Shown here in pieces: positions 32,123 to 41,505 of a stretch of 64,000 nt of DNA. Source of the DNA: Parapedobacter koreensis (GTDB lineage: Bacteria; Bacteroidota; Bacteroidia; Sphingobacteriales; Sphingobacteriaceae); the NCBI RefSeq assembly GCF_900109365.1, contig NZ_FNZR01000002.1:496001-560000 (forward strand), in the 5' to 3' direction. The first letter of the stretch is position 1. Every line of letters starts with the position of its first letter. Under the pieces are notes generated by a model that was not told the DNA's origin, did no database searches, and saw nothing but the letters and a program-made list of their open reading frames with translations. Position numbers and translations under genes: made by a program.

Positions 32123-35100
32123 ATGACTGATAAATTGAGACAACAGGAGGGGCTTTATCAATCTGATTTTGAGCACGATGCATGCGGCGTGGGATTTATT
32201 GCCAATCTCAAAGGCAACAAAACACACAAGCAAGTAAGGGACGCATTGACCATGCTGGAAAACATGGAACATCGCGGTGCATGCGGTTGCGATCCTGAAA
32301 GTGGCGACGGTGCAGGAATCATGATCCAGTTACCCCATGAATTTCTTTGGGAAGAATGCATATCGCTTGGTATCCAACTGAGCGAGCCAGGCTATTACGG
32401 TACCGGCATGACCTTCTTACCCAAGGATGCGGAGGCAAACCGCATATGCAGGGAGATCATCCAACGTGCAGCGGAAGACAGGGGAATGAAATTTCTCGGA
32501 TTCAGACGCGTGCCCGTCAATGCGGAGGGCATTGGCAGTACAGCGTTGAGTGTGGAACCGGAAATCGTCCAGTTTTTTGTTGCGCGCCCGGCGGGGGTAA
32601 CCAATACCACGGATTTTGAGCGGAAACTTTTTGTACTACGCCGCCTTATCGCAAAAATGGTACGGGAAACGGAAGCGCTTACCGAAGAGCCATATATTGC
32701 TTCCCTATCCTGCAGGGTGATCATCTATAAAGGCCAATTGACCACATATCAAGTAGGCACCTATTTTCCCGATCTCTCGGATGAGCGGGTGGTATCTGCC
32801 TTTGGATTGATACATTCCCGCTTTTCTACCAATACCTTCCCTTCATGGCAATTGGCTCAGCCCTTCCGGATGCTGGCGCACAATGGGGAAATTAATACGT
32901 TGACCGGAAACCTGAATTGGTTTTATGCTGGCCTGCGCTCCTTGTCTTCCCCTTATTTTACGGAAGACGAAATGCAGATTTTGCTACCCGTAGTGGATGG
33001 CCACCAGTCGGACTCAGCTTGTTTGGACAACGTAGCGGAACTCCTCCTGCACAGCGGACGCGGCATCGCGCACGCCATGCTGATGATGGTTCCCGAAGCG
33101 TGGGATGGGAATACGCAAATGGATCCCCTCAAAAAGGCATTCTATGAATACCATGCCACGCTGATGGAACCTTGGGACGGGCCTGCTGCACTTTGCTTTA
33201 CGGATGGTACGATCATCGGTGCCATGCTGGATCGGAATGGCTTACGTCCCTTGCGTTTTGCCATTACCTCAGACGATCGCGTGATTGTGGCATCAGAGGC
33301 AGGGGCATTGCCGGTAGATGAAAGTATCATTGTCAAAAAAGGGCGCCAGCAGCCCGGCAAGATCCTGCTTATTGATATGGAAAAAGGAGAAATCCTATCC
33401 GACGAACAAGTAAAGGACGAGCTTGCCCGCAAACAGCCCTACGGTGATTGGCTAAATCAATATAAAATCCGTATGGAGGAACTCGCCGAACCGCGGGTGA
33501 CATTTACCTACTTATCCAAGGAATCCGTATTTAAGTATCAGCAGATATTCGGTTACTCCCGGGAGGACGTGGAAGGCATTCTCACGCCCATGGCATTGGA
33601 TGGCAAGGAGCCTGTAGGCTCCATGGGGACTGATGTGCCGTTGGCAGTGCTTTCTAACCATCCCCAGCATCTTTCAAGCTATTTCAAGCAGTTCTTTGCC
33701 CAGGTAACCAACCCACCCATCGATCCCATACGCGAACGGTTGGTCATGAGTCTTGCCACGTTTATCGGCAACAATGGAAATATTCTCGACGAGGATAAGA
33801 TGCATTGCCATTGCGTGGCGCTGGATCACCCCATACTTACCAGCAGAGAACTCGAAAAATTGCGCAGTATTGATACCGGCATATTCCAGGCTAAAACCTT
33901 GCAATGTTATTTCAATGCTACCGGAGAGCCCGGGGCGCTTGAAGACGGGCTGAATCGGCTCTGCCGCTATGCAGAGGACGCCGTGAAAGACGGCTTTGAG
34001 GTGATTATCCTTTCTGACCGCGCTATTGATTCACAGCACGCAGCCATTCCCTCGCTTTTAGCGGTATCTGCTGTGCATCACCACCTCATCAAGACGGGCC
34101 ACCGCGGCGCTGTAGGCTTGGTAGTAGAGGGGGGGGATGTGTGGGAAGTGCACCACTTTGCTTGTCTACTGGCATTTGGCGCTACGGCTATCAATCCCTA
34201 TATGGCCCTTGCAACCATCCGTACGCTTAAAGAGCAGAAGATGTTGGATACCGAACTCAGCTGGCCTCAATTGGCGAAAAATTATGTCAAAGCGGTATGT
34301 GGCGGATTGCTGAAAATTTTCTCCAAGATGGGCATCTCTACCCTCCAATCCTACCATGGCGCACAGATTTTCGAGGTACTCGGCCTCAACAAAGACGTGG
34401 TGGACAATTATTTCTGTGGGGCCGTGTCCCGCATTGGTGGCTTGGATCTGGATGATATCGCCCGCGAGGTGCTAAGCAAACACAACCGTGGGTTTACCAG
34501 CTCACGAAACGCCAAGGAACTACTGCCTGAAGGAGGCATATACCAATGGAAAAGGCGGGGCGAAGCGCACCTATTCAACCCACAAACCGTGCACTTGCTG
34601 CAACAGGCGTGCCGCACGGGCGACTATGAAACCTACAAGAAGTATGCGGCACTCATCAATAACCAACAAGAGCGCATGTATACCCTGCGCGGTTTGCTGG
34701 ATTTTGCAAGACACCGTACGCCTATCTCCGTCAATGAGGTGGAATCTGCGGAAAATATCATGAAACGTTTTGCGACCGGTGCCATGTCCTTTGGTTCCAT
34801 ATCGCATGAGGCCCATAGCACGTTGGCTATTGCCATGAACCGCATCGGCGGCAAAAGCAATACCGGCGAGGGCGGTGAGGACGAAATACGTTTTAAGCCA
34901 CTGCCTAACGGTGATTCCATGCGGTCTGCCATCAAGCAGGTGGCTTCAGGCCGATTTGGCGTCACTTCCAACTACCTCACGCAAGCTGATGAATTGCAAA
35001 TCAAAATGGCGCAGGGCGCAAAACCTGGTGAAGGGGGGCAACTGCCCGGCCATAAGGTGGATGACTGGATAGCTCGCGTAAGGCACTCCACGCCGGGAGT

Positions 35101-36637
35101 AGGACTCATCTCCCCCCCACCCCACCACGACATCTATTCGATCGAGGATTTGGCCCAGCTTATTTTTGACCTGAAAAATGCCAACCGCGAAGCGAGAATA
35201 AATGTGAAACTGGTCTCGAAGGCTGGCGTAGGCACCATCGCTGCCGGTGTCGCAAAGGCACATGCCGACGTGATTCTTATCGCGGGTTATGACGGCGGAA
35301 CGGGCGCTTCTCCCATCAGTTCGATCAAACACGCCGGACTACCCTGGGAATTGGGATTGGCCGAGTCACACCAGACGCTGGTCAGGAATGGCCTGCGCAG
35401 CCGCGTGGTCCTGCAAACGGATGGGCAACTAAAAACCGGCAGAGACATTGCCATCGCTACGTTATTGGGTGCCGAGGAATGGGGCGTCGCCACTTCCGCG
35501 TTGGTAGCAGGCGGCTGCATCATGATGCGCAAATGCCACTTAAACACCTGCCCTGTCGGCGTGGCTACACAGGATCCCGAACTGCGCAAATTATTTACAG
35601 GCAAACCGGAGGACATCGTCAACCTGTTTAAATTCCTTGCAGAGGAATTGCGCGAAATCATGGCTGAACTGGGCTTCCGCACCATCAATGAAATGGTAGG
35701 CCGGGCGCAGTTTCTCAAAAAGCGGGAAAACGTGGATCACTGGAAGATCAACAAACTTGACCTATCGGGCATCTTGCACGTGGCTCATAGTCGAATGGGT
35801 GACACTTTATACCAGACGGAGCAGCAGGACCACGGTTTGGATATGATACTGGATTGGGGGTTGGTAACCCAAGCCCGTAAAGCATTGGAAAACAAAACAC
35901 CGGTTTTCGGCACATTCCATGTAAAAAACACCGACCGGACAATCGGCACGATGCTGTCTAATGAAGTATCAAAAATATATGGCGGCGAAGGCCTTCCTGA
36001 CAACACGATCAACTATAAGTTTACCGGCTCTGCCGGCCAGAGCTTTGGTGCCTTCGCGGCTAAAGGGTTGTCGTTTGAGTTGGAAGGTGAAGCCAACGAC
36101 TATGTGGGCAAGGGACTTTCCGGCGCACAGTTGGCCATTTATCCGCCGCTTGCCAATCCGCGTGTTGCACATGAAAACATCATCATCGGCAACGTGGCCC
36201 TCTACGGGGCAACCTCCGGCCACCTCTTTGTTTGTGGCCAGGCCGGTGAGCGTTTTGCTGTACGCAACTCGGGAGCTACAGCCGTGGTAGAAGGTGTGGG
36301 CGACCATGGATGTGAGTACATGACCGGGGGCAGGGCCCTCATCCTCGGTGCCACAGGGCGCAACTTTGCCGCTGGCATGAGTGGGGGCATTGCTTGGGTG
36401 TATGATCTCGAAGGTACTTTCCGCGACAATTGCAATACCGAAATGGTCGATCTCGACCCACTCGATACCGAGGATGAGACAGCAATCATCGCCCTGCTCA
36501 AACGGCATATCCACCTTACTGGAAGCAAGCGAGCCACCCTTGTCCTCCAAAACTGGAAGAACGAACGGGCTTGTTTCATCAAGGTATTCCCACGGGAATA
36601 CAAGAATGTACTGCGGGCAAAGTTAGTAGAAGCGTAA
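32123..36637 (+). CDS. gltB: Glutamate synthase large subunit
   Basis: This 1504-aa NADPH-GOGAT alpha chain makes two glutamates from glutamine and 2-oxoglutarate. After a 20-residue propeptide, C21 in HDACGVGFI is the N-terminal nucleophile of the class II amidotransferase domain. The FMN-binding synthase domain contains GGKSNTGEGGEDE, GAKPGEGGQLPG, AGYDGGTGASP and the cluster cysteines in MRKCHLNTCPVGVATQ. The C-terminal beta-helix (about 1230-1490) carries repeated GxxxG turns. The length is standard. gltD follows after 83 bp. The 260-bp gap upstream is AT-rich without a clean consensus promoter. Confidence 0.97.
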   Translation: MTDKLRQQEGLYQSDFEHDACGVGFIANLKGNKTHKQVRDALTMLENMEHRGACGCDPESGDGAGIMIQLPHEFLWEECISLGIQLSEPGYYGTGMTFLPKDAEANRICREIIQRAAEDRGMKFLGFRRVPVNAEGIGSTALSVEPEIVQFFVARPAGVTNTTDFERKLFVLRRLIAKMVRETEALTEEPYIASLSCRVIIYKGQLTTYQVGTYFPDLSDERVVSAFGLIHSRFSTNTFPSWQLAQPFRMLAHNGEINTLTGNLNWFYAGLRSLSSPYFTEDEMQILLPVVDGHQSDSACLDNVAELLLHSGRGIAHAMLMMVPEAWDGNTQMDPLKKAFYEYHATLMEPWDGPAALCFTDGTIIGAMLDRNGLRPLRFAITSDDRVIVASEAGALPVDESIIVKKGRQQPGKILLIDMEKGEILSDEQVKDELARKQPYGDWLNQYKIRMEELAEPRVTFTYLSKESVFKYQQIFGYSREDVEGILTPMALDGKEPVGSMGTDVPLAVLSNHPQHLSSYFKQFFAQVTNPPIDPIRERLVMSLATFIGNNGNILDEDKMHCHCVALDHPILTSRELEKLRSIDTGIFQAKTLQCYFNATGEPGALEDGLNRLCRYAEDAVKDGFEVIILSDRAIDSQHAAIPSLLAVSAVHHHLIKTGHRGAVGLVVEGGDVWEVHHFACLLAFGATAINPYMALATIRTLKEQKMLDTELSWPQLAKNYVKAVCGGLLKIFSKMGISTLQSYHGAQIFEVLGLNKDVVDNYFCGAVSRIGGLDLDDIAREVLSKHNRGFTSSRNAKELLPEGGIYQWKRRGEAHLFNPQTVHLLQQACRTGDYETYKKYAALINNQQERMYTLRGLLDFARHRTPISVNEVESAENIMKRFATGAMSFGSISHEAHSTLAIAMNRIGGKSNTGEGGEDEIRFKPLPNGDSMRSAIKQVASGRFGVTSNYLTQADELQIKMAQGAKPGEGGQLPGHKVDDWIARVRHSTPGVGLISPPPHHDIYSIEDLAQLIFDLKNANREARINVKLVSKAGVGTIAAGVAKAHADVILIAGYDGGTGASPISSIKHAGLPWELGLAESHQTLVRNGLRSRVVLQTDGQLKTGRDIAIATLLGAEEWGVATSALVAGGCIMMRKCHLNTCPVGVATQDPELRKLFTGKPEDIVNLFKFLAEELREIMAELGFRTINEMVGRAQFLKKRENVDHWKINKLDLSGILHVAHSRMGDTLYQTEQQDHGLDMILDWGLVTQARKALENKTPVFGTFHVKNTDRTIGTMLSNEVSKIYGGEGLPDNTINYKFTGSAGQSFGAFAAKGLSFELEGEANDYVGKGLSGAQLAIYPPLANPRVAHENIIIGNVALYGATSGHLFVCGQAGERFAVRNSGATAVVEGVGDHGCEYMTGGRALILGATGRNFAAGMSGGIAWVYDLEGTFRDNCNTEMVDLDPLDTEDETAIIALLKRHIHLTGSKRATLVLQNWKNERACFIKVFPREYKNVLRAKLVEA

Positions 36638-36686
36638 TGAAGATAAAGGCCTTCATGAACAAGGAACAAGGATAGGCAAGTCTTTT

Positions 36687-36712
36687 GTCTAATGTCTAAT
36701 ATCTAATGTCTT
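36687..36712 (+). repeat. Heptanucleotide tandem repeat between gltB and gltD
   Basis: GTCTAAT GTCTAAT ATCTAAT GTCTTAA is a near-perfect 7-bp repeat of 3.5 units that ends 8 bp before the gltD ATG. It sits where a ribosome would land, so changes in copy number could alter gltD translation. Confidence 0.7.
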
Positions 36713-36720
36713 AAAATAAC

Positions 36721-38187
36721 ATGGGAAAACCAACCGGATTTAAGGAATTCGAACGGCTCCTTCCAAAGAAGGAGGCCGTTGCAAGCCGGAAAAAAACATA
36801 TAACGAATTCGTCCATGCCTATAGCGACGACGAATTGAACGACCAAGCAGCACGGTGCATGAACTGCGGTATACCGTTTTGCCATTCGGGCTGCCCACTG
36901 GGCAACGTGATCCCCGAGTTTAACGACGCCGTCTATGATGGCAAATGGGAAGAAGCTTACCGGATATTGGTATCCACCAATAACTTCCCTGAATTTACGG
37001 GAAGGATATGCCCGGCGCCCTGTGAGTCAGCCTGTGTGCTGGGTATCAACCGCTCGCCAGTGGCCATTGAAGAGATTGAAAAGCATATCATCGAAATTGC
37101 TTTCAAACGTGAGTTTGTCAAGGCACGCCCTACGCACCTGAAAACCGGAAAGCGTGTAGCTGTAGTTGGAAGCGGACCCGCAGGCCTCGCCGTCGCTGCG
37201 CAATTGATCAAAGTGGGCCATGAGGTGACCGTGTATGAACGTGACGACAAACCAGGCGGATTGCTTCGCTATGGAATACCGGATTTTAAGCTTGAAAAAT
37301 GGGTAATCGACCGCCGGATAAAAGTCATGGAAGAAGAAGGTGTCATCTTTCGCTGCAATGCTGAGGTAGGCAAAAATGTACCCACTAGCGAACTTCAGGC
37401 ATATGATGCGGTTGTACTGGCAGGAGGTTCTACCATTCCCCGCAACCTCAACATCCCGGGGCGAGAATTAAAGGGCGTATACTTTGCCATGGAATTCCTG
37501 AAACAACAAAACAAGCGGGTGGGTAATTCACCTTTTACGGAAGAAAACGTTTGGGCCACGGACAAACATGTGCTGGTCATTGGTGGTGGTGATACGGGAT
37601 CAGACTGTGTGGGCACATCCAATCGGCACGGGGCAAAATCGGTCACCCAATTTGAATTAATGCCCCAACCGTCCAAAAACCGTACGGAGGCTATGCCCTG
37701 GCCCACCTATCCCATGCTACTTAAAACCACGACGTCGCATGAAGAAGGCTGCAATCGCTTTTGGAGTATCAGTACCAAGGCGTTTATCGGTGACGACAAT
37801 GGAAACCTCAAAAGTGCCCGTGTGGTCGATCTGGAGTGGGAACGCGACCACCTCGGTCGTCCAGTGAAGTTTGCCGAAGTATCCGGGTCGGAGCGGGAAA
37901 TCCCGTGCGAGTTGGCTTTATTGGCCATGGGCTTCCTCCATCCCCAACACGATGGGTTACTCCAACAATTGGGTGTCGAATTGGATGAACGAGGCAATGT
38001 GCGCGCCCTCGAAGGCGCATACCAAACGTCTGCGGACAAGGTTTTTGTGGCTGGCGACATGAGGCGCGGCCAATCGCTTGTCGTGTGGGCCATCTCCGAA
38101 GGCCGTGAGTGCGCACGCAAGGTGGATGAATACCTCATGGGATACTCCGAATTGGAAAGCAAAGACGCGGTATTTGATTATGCCTAA
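36721..38187 (+). CDS. gltD: Glutamate synthase small subunit
   Basis: This 488-aa beta chain feeds NADPH electrons to GltB. The N-terminal ferredoxin-like domain holds cysteines in CMNCGIPFCHSGCPLGN and CPAPCESACVLG for two iron-sulfur clusters. The FAD motif VAVVGSGPAGLAVAAQL and the NADPH motif VLVIGGGDTGSDC follow. The end ALLAMGFLHP and FVAGDMRRGQSLVVWAI is typical. Its stop codon overlaps the stop of the convergent DMT gene by sharing CTAA. Confidence 0.97.
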   Translation: MGKPTGFKEFERLLPKKEAVASRKKTYNEFVHAYSDDELNDQAARCMNCGIPFCHSGCPLGNVIPEFNDAVYDGKWEEAYRILVSTNNFPEFTGRICPAPCESACVLGINRSPVAIEEIEKHIIEIAFKREFVKARPTHLKTGKRVAVVGSGPAGLAVAAQLIKVGHEVTVYERDDKPGGLLRYGIPDFKLEKWVIDRRIKVMEEEGVIFRCNAEVGKNVPTSELQAYDAVVLAGGSTIPRNLNIPGRELKGVYFAMEFLKQQNKRVGNSPFTEENVWATDKHVLVIGGGDTGSDCVGTSNRHGAKSVTQFELMPQPSKNRTEAMPWPTYPMLLKTTTSHEEGCNRFWSISTKAFIGDDNGNLKSARVVDLEWERDHLGRPVKFAEVSGSEREIPCELALLAMGFLHPQHDGLLQQLGVELDERGNVRALEGAYQTSADKVFVAGDMRRGQSLVVWAISEGRECARKVDEYLMGYSELESKDAVFDYA

Positions 38188-39095
38188 GCCTTTGGGCTTA
38201 TTTCCCGTTGGCTTTTCCTTTTTGCCAATTGGTACCTGACTACAGGGTAAACGAAAACCGTCCCTAAAATGATAATTGCGCCGGCATAAAAACCGGCGCT
38301 CATTTTTTCGCTTTGACCGAAAAACAGCCAAGCAAGCAAGATACCGTAAATTGGTTCCAGGTTGCTGGCAAGCGCCACACGGAATGCGCTGATTTCTTTC
38401 ATCACCGACACCGCAGCAACATAGGCTCCCGATGTACACACGATGCCTAACAATAGCAGGTAGAGCACATCGGAGCCTGTAGTCTTCAATCCCCCATGAA
38501 AGCCTCCGGACAATAACATAAACAAGGAAACCCACAGCCAAGCGCCAAGCATTTCGTAAAAGCTAATGACCGTAGCCTCGTTCTTCTTAATCAGTTTGGA
38601 ATTGATGGTACCAAATAAAGCAGCGGCCATTGCCGCTGATAAGCCCAAAACTATGCCCTTGACGTACTGGCCTTCAAATTTAAAAATGAGGTAGATGCCA
38701 ACAATAATGAGTAATCCTACCAGCACTTCCATTTTTGATGTGCGCCGCCTATAAAATAATGGCTCGATGACGGCAGTAAACAACGTGATCGATGACAGAC
38801 ACACCAACGTGACTGATACCGTAGATACTTTAATAGACTCGAAAAAGAGCACCCAGTGCAATCCCACCAATCCGCCGGTAAAGAAAAATTGCATCAGTTC
38901 TTTCTGTCCTACGGCGAAGGATTGTCGTTTAAACCAAAAGTAGCAGGCCAATGACACGAACGCAATCAGTACCCGATACCACACGAGATGGATAGCCGAA
39001 ATCGAAATCAGGTTGCCCAATATGCCGGTAAAGCCCCAAACGACGACCGTGAGATGTAGGATAAACAGGTTGCGGCTGATGGTTAGACTTCCCAT
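38184..39095 (-). CDS. EamA/DMT-family transporter
   Basis: This 303-aa protein has ten hydrophobic helices in two EamA units: VVWGFTGILGNLISI and VGLHWVLFFESIKVSTVS in the first, GTINSKLIKKNE and ASNLEPIYGILLAWLFFGQSE in the second. The exported or imported compound is unknown. It ends inside the gltD stop. The LptF/G-type gene lies 18 bp upstream on the same strand, so it may be the distal gene of the tgt-lpt transcript. Confidence 0.9.
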   Translation of the reverse strand: MGSLTISRNLFILHLTVVVWGFTGILGNLISISAIHLVWYRVLIAFVSLACYFWFKRQSFAVGQKELMQFFFTGGLVGLHWVLFFESIKVSTVSVTLVCLSSITLFTAVIEPLFYRRRTSKMEVLVGLLIIVGIYLIFKFEGQYVKGIVLGLSAAMAAALFGTINSKLIKKNEATVISFYEMLGAWLWVSLFMLLSGGFHGGLKTTGSDVLYLLLLGIVCTSGAYVAAVSVMKEISAFRVALASNLEPIYGILLAWLFFGQSEKMSAGFYAGAIIILGTVFVYPVVRYQLAKRKSQREISPKA

Positions 39096-39113
39096 GGCAA
39101 TTATTACAAGTAA

Positions 39114-40214
39114 TTATTTTGGCGCTTTATGCAACAAATAAAAAGCAAGGGTTCCGAAAATCAGATTGGGAATGAAAACCGCAATGATGGGCGGTAATCC
39201 CCCCTTTAATGAAAACATGGTCGAAAACTGTATGAAGACAATATAGGTAAAGCTCAGTCCTATGCCGATCCCCAAACTCAGCCCTATCCCGCCACGTACT
39301 TTCTTGGACGATAATGCAACCCCCATCAACGTGAGCACGTAAGCAGCCAGGGGCGTGACGAAGCGCTTATATTTTTCCAACAGCAAATCTGTCATCATGC
39401 CCGTGCCCCTTATTTTTTCTTTTTCGATGCGGTCGTTCAGCTCCGTCATGTTCATCGCCGTGAAAATATTGTCATATACTTCAAAATCACGCGGCGTCAT
39501 GTCAAGCAACGTATCCATGCGCGTACCTTTAATCATCTCTTCATCCAACGAATCTATAATACGGACGGTATAATTCTCGATACGCCAATTGTTCTTGATG
39601 GAGTCCCACGTAATGCGGTCGGCCATCAGCTTTTCGGTCAGCTCACCGGCATTAAACTTCTCCAACACGAAGTTATACCCTACTTTTCTGTTGTTGTCAA
39701 AATTATCGATATAGACATAACTGTTGTCATCAATCTGCATATGAGTAGAACTTTTGGTATTGTTCTCTACGGGTTTTACATATATCCGTTCGAATCCCAC
39801 TTTCAATTTATTTGTACGCGGGATGATATACACACTGAATACGAAATTGAGTCCAAAAATGATGGTAGCCGCTATCATGTAGGGCCTGATAAACCGATTG
39901 AAGCTCAAGCCGCCACTTAAAATCGGAACAATCTCCGTCTGGTCGGCCATTTTTGCCGTGAAAAAGATAACCGCGATAAAGTTGATTAGCGGCGAAAGCA
40001 TGTTTAAATAAAACGGCACAAAACCCGCATAATACTCAAATACAATCTTAGAAAGCGGTGCCTTATGTTTCATGAAATCATCCAGGCGCTCGGAGATGTC
40101 AAACACCACAGCGACCACCGTGAAGATGCCCATGGTAAACACGAACGTGGTCAGGTACTTCCTAATAATATACCTATCAACGATATTAAATGACGTCCGC
40201 AACCACTTCACCAT
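39114..40214 (-). CDS. LptF/LptG-family LPS export permease
   Basis: This 366-aa inner-membrane permease of the lipopolysaccharide export ABC transporter has two N-terminal helices around IRKYLTTFVFTMGIFTVVAVVFDISERLDDF, a central periplasmic jelly-roll (about 140-260) and four C-terminal helices including PLAAYVLTLMGVALSSKKVRGGIG. It works with LptB and the OstA/LptA-like bridge, such as the protein encoded at 13810. Bacteroidota genomes often place this gene directly after tgt, as here (3-bp gap). Whether it is LptF or LptG cannot be told from one copy. Confidence 0.92.
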   Translation of the reverse strand: MVKWLRTSFNIVDRYIIRKYLTTFVFTMGIFTVVAVVFDISERLDDFMKHKAPLSKIVFEYYAGFVPFYLNMLSPLINFIAVIFFTAKMADQTEIVPILSGGLSFNRFIRPYMIAATIIFGLNFVFSVYIIPRTNKLKVGFERIYVKPVENNTKSSTHMQIDDNSYVYIDNFDNNRKVGYNFVLEKFNAGELTEKLMADRITWDSIKNNWRIENYTVRIIDSLDEEMIKGTRMDTLLDMTPRDFEVYDNIFTAMNMTELNDRIEKEKIRGTGMMTDLLLEKYKRFVTPLAAYVLTLMGVALSSKKVRGGIGLSLGIGIGLSFTYIVFIQFSTMFSLKGGLPPIIAVFIPNLIFGTLAFYLLHKAPK

Positions 40215-40217
40215 TCG

Positions 40218-41348
40218 CTATAACCTTTCGTCCAATTGTTTTACCATACTGTTTTTCCACACGCGGAAATCACCTGCCACGATATGCGCCCGGGCTTCAC
40301 CGACTAGCCAGAGGTAAAAATGCAGGTTGTGCAACGAAGCAATTTGTGCACCTAGAATCTCCTGCGAACGGATAAGATGCCTCAAATAAGCCTTGCTATA
40401 TACCCGATCTGCAAGTAAATCGCTCTCCGCGTCGATTGGTGAGAAATCCCGTTCCCATTTCTTGTTTTTAATATTAATAATGCCACGCCGTGTAAATAAC
40501 ATGCCATTGCGTGCATTCCGGGTAGGCATTACACAGTCAAACATATCAATACCCAGCGCAATATTTTCCAGAATATTAACCGGTGTACCTACACCCATTA
40601 AATAACGTGGTTTCTCGACTGGCAGTATATCGCACACCACTTCGGTCATCGCATACATTTCCTCAGCTGGCTCCCCGACGGAAAGCCCCCCTATTGCATT
40701 GCCTTCCCGCTCGAAAGCAGCAATTGTCTCAGCAGATTGCTCACGGAGGTCGCGGTATACAGAACCTTGCACAATGGGAAACAGTGCTTGTTCGTAGCCA
40801 TACAGTGGTTCGGTCGTATCAAACCGATCGCAGCAGCGCCCAAGCCAGCGGTGTGTCATGTCCAACGACCGCTTGGCATACTGGTAATCACAGGGGTAAG
40901 GCGTGCATTCATCAAATGCCATGACAATGTCAGCTCCAATGATACGCTGGGTATCCATCACATTTTCTGGCGTAAAGAGGTGTTTGGAACCATCGATATG
41001 CGAACGGAATGTCACCCCTTCTTCTTTAATCTTGCGCACTTCGGTAAGCGAATAGACCTGATAACCACCGCTGTCTGTCAAGATGGGTTTTTCCCATCCG
41101 TTGAAGCGATGGAGCCCACCGGCACCCTGCAAGATATCCAATCCCGGCCTCAAGTAAAGGTGGTAGGTGTTGCCCAGAATGATTTGGGCCTTGATATCGG
41201 CTACCAACTCGTGTTGGTGAACGGCTTTAACCGTACCGGCTGTACCCACAGGCATAAAAATAGGAGTTTCGATAGGGCCGTGAGCCGTCTCAAGTATACC
41301 GGCCCGTGCCTTGGATTGTGTGTCTTTTGCCTGGAGGGTAAATTTCAT
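40218..41348 (-). CDS. tgt: tRNA-guanine transglycosylase lacking the zinc-site cysteines
   Basis: This 376-aa enzyme swaps G34 for preQ1 in tRNAs with GUN anticodons, the start of queuosine. It has LTDSGGYQVYSL, GGLSVGEPAEEMY and FDCVMPTRNARNG, with the nucleophilic Asp before CVMP. The usual zinc site CxCxxC reads ESDLLADR here, so all three cysteines are missing, while the fourth ligand region LHNLHFYLW is kept. The C-terminus SKAYLRHLIRSQEILG is otherwise normal. A TTG-20-TAAGTTTGC promoter lies at 41364-41395, giving a leader of roughly 10 nt. The LptF/G gene follows after 3 bp. Confidence 0.95.
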   Translation of the reverse strand: MKFTLQAKDTQSKARAGILETAHGPIETPIFMPVGTAGTVKAVHQHELVADIKAQIILGNTYHLYLRPGLDILQGAGGLHRFNGWEKPILTDSGGYQVYSLTEVRKIKEEGVTFRSHIDGSKHLFTPENVMDTQRIIGADIVMAFDECTPYPCDYQYAKRSLDMTHRWLGRCCDRFDTTEPLYGYEQALFPIVQGSVYRDLREQSAETIAAFEREGNAIGGLSVGEPAEEMYAMTEVVCDILPVEKPRYLMGVGTPVNILENIALGIDMFDCVMPTRNARNGMLFTRRGIINIKNKKWERDFSPIDAESDLLADRVYSKAYLRHLIRSQEILGAQIASLHNLHFYLWLVGEARAHIVAGDFRVWKNSMVKQLDERL

Positions 41349-41363
41349 GCTATTTTACGTTGC

Positions 41364-41395
41364 GCAAACTTAGACAAAATGCCCTGCATATGCAA
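41364..41395 (-). promoter_or_regulatory. tgt promoter
   Basis: On the minus strand TTG (41393-41395), 20 bp and TAAGTTTGC (41364-41372) match the Bacteroidota -33/-7 layout. The tgt ATG is 15 bp downstream of the box. Confidence 0.7.
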
Positions 41396-41505
41396 TTTCA
41401 AAAAAACCGCTACATAACGCCTGCCTCATCGGGCTAATAGATGCCCGTATGCATGATTTTTCAATTTAACCTGTTATCTTTGGCAACTTAACTTTAGCAA
41501 CAACT

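Noticed and set aside
35969-36550. Minus-strand open frame of 193 codons inside gltB
   Set aside because: It is antisense to the conserved glutamate synthase beta-helix; no homology was recognised.
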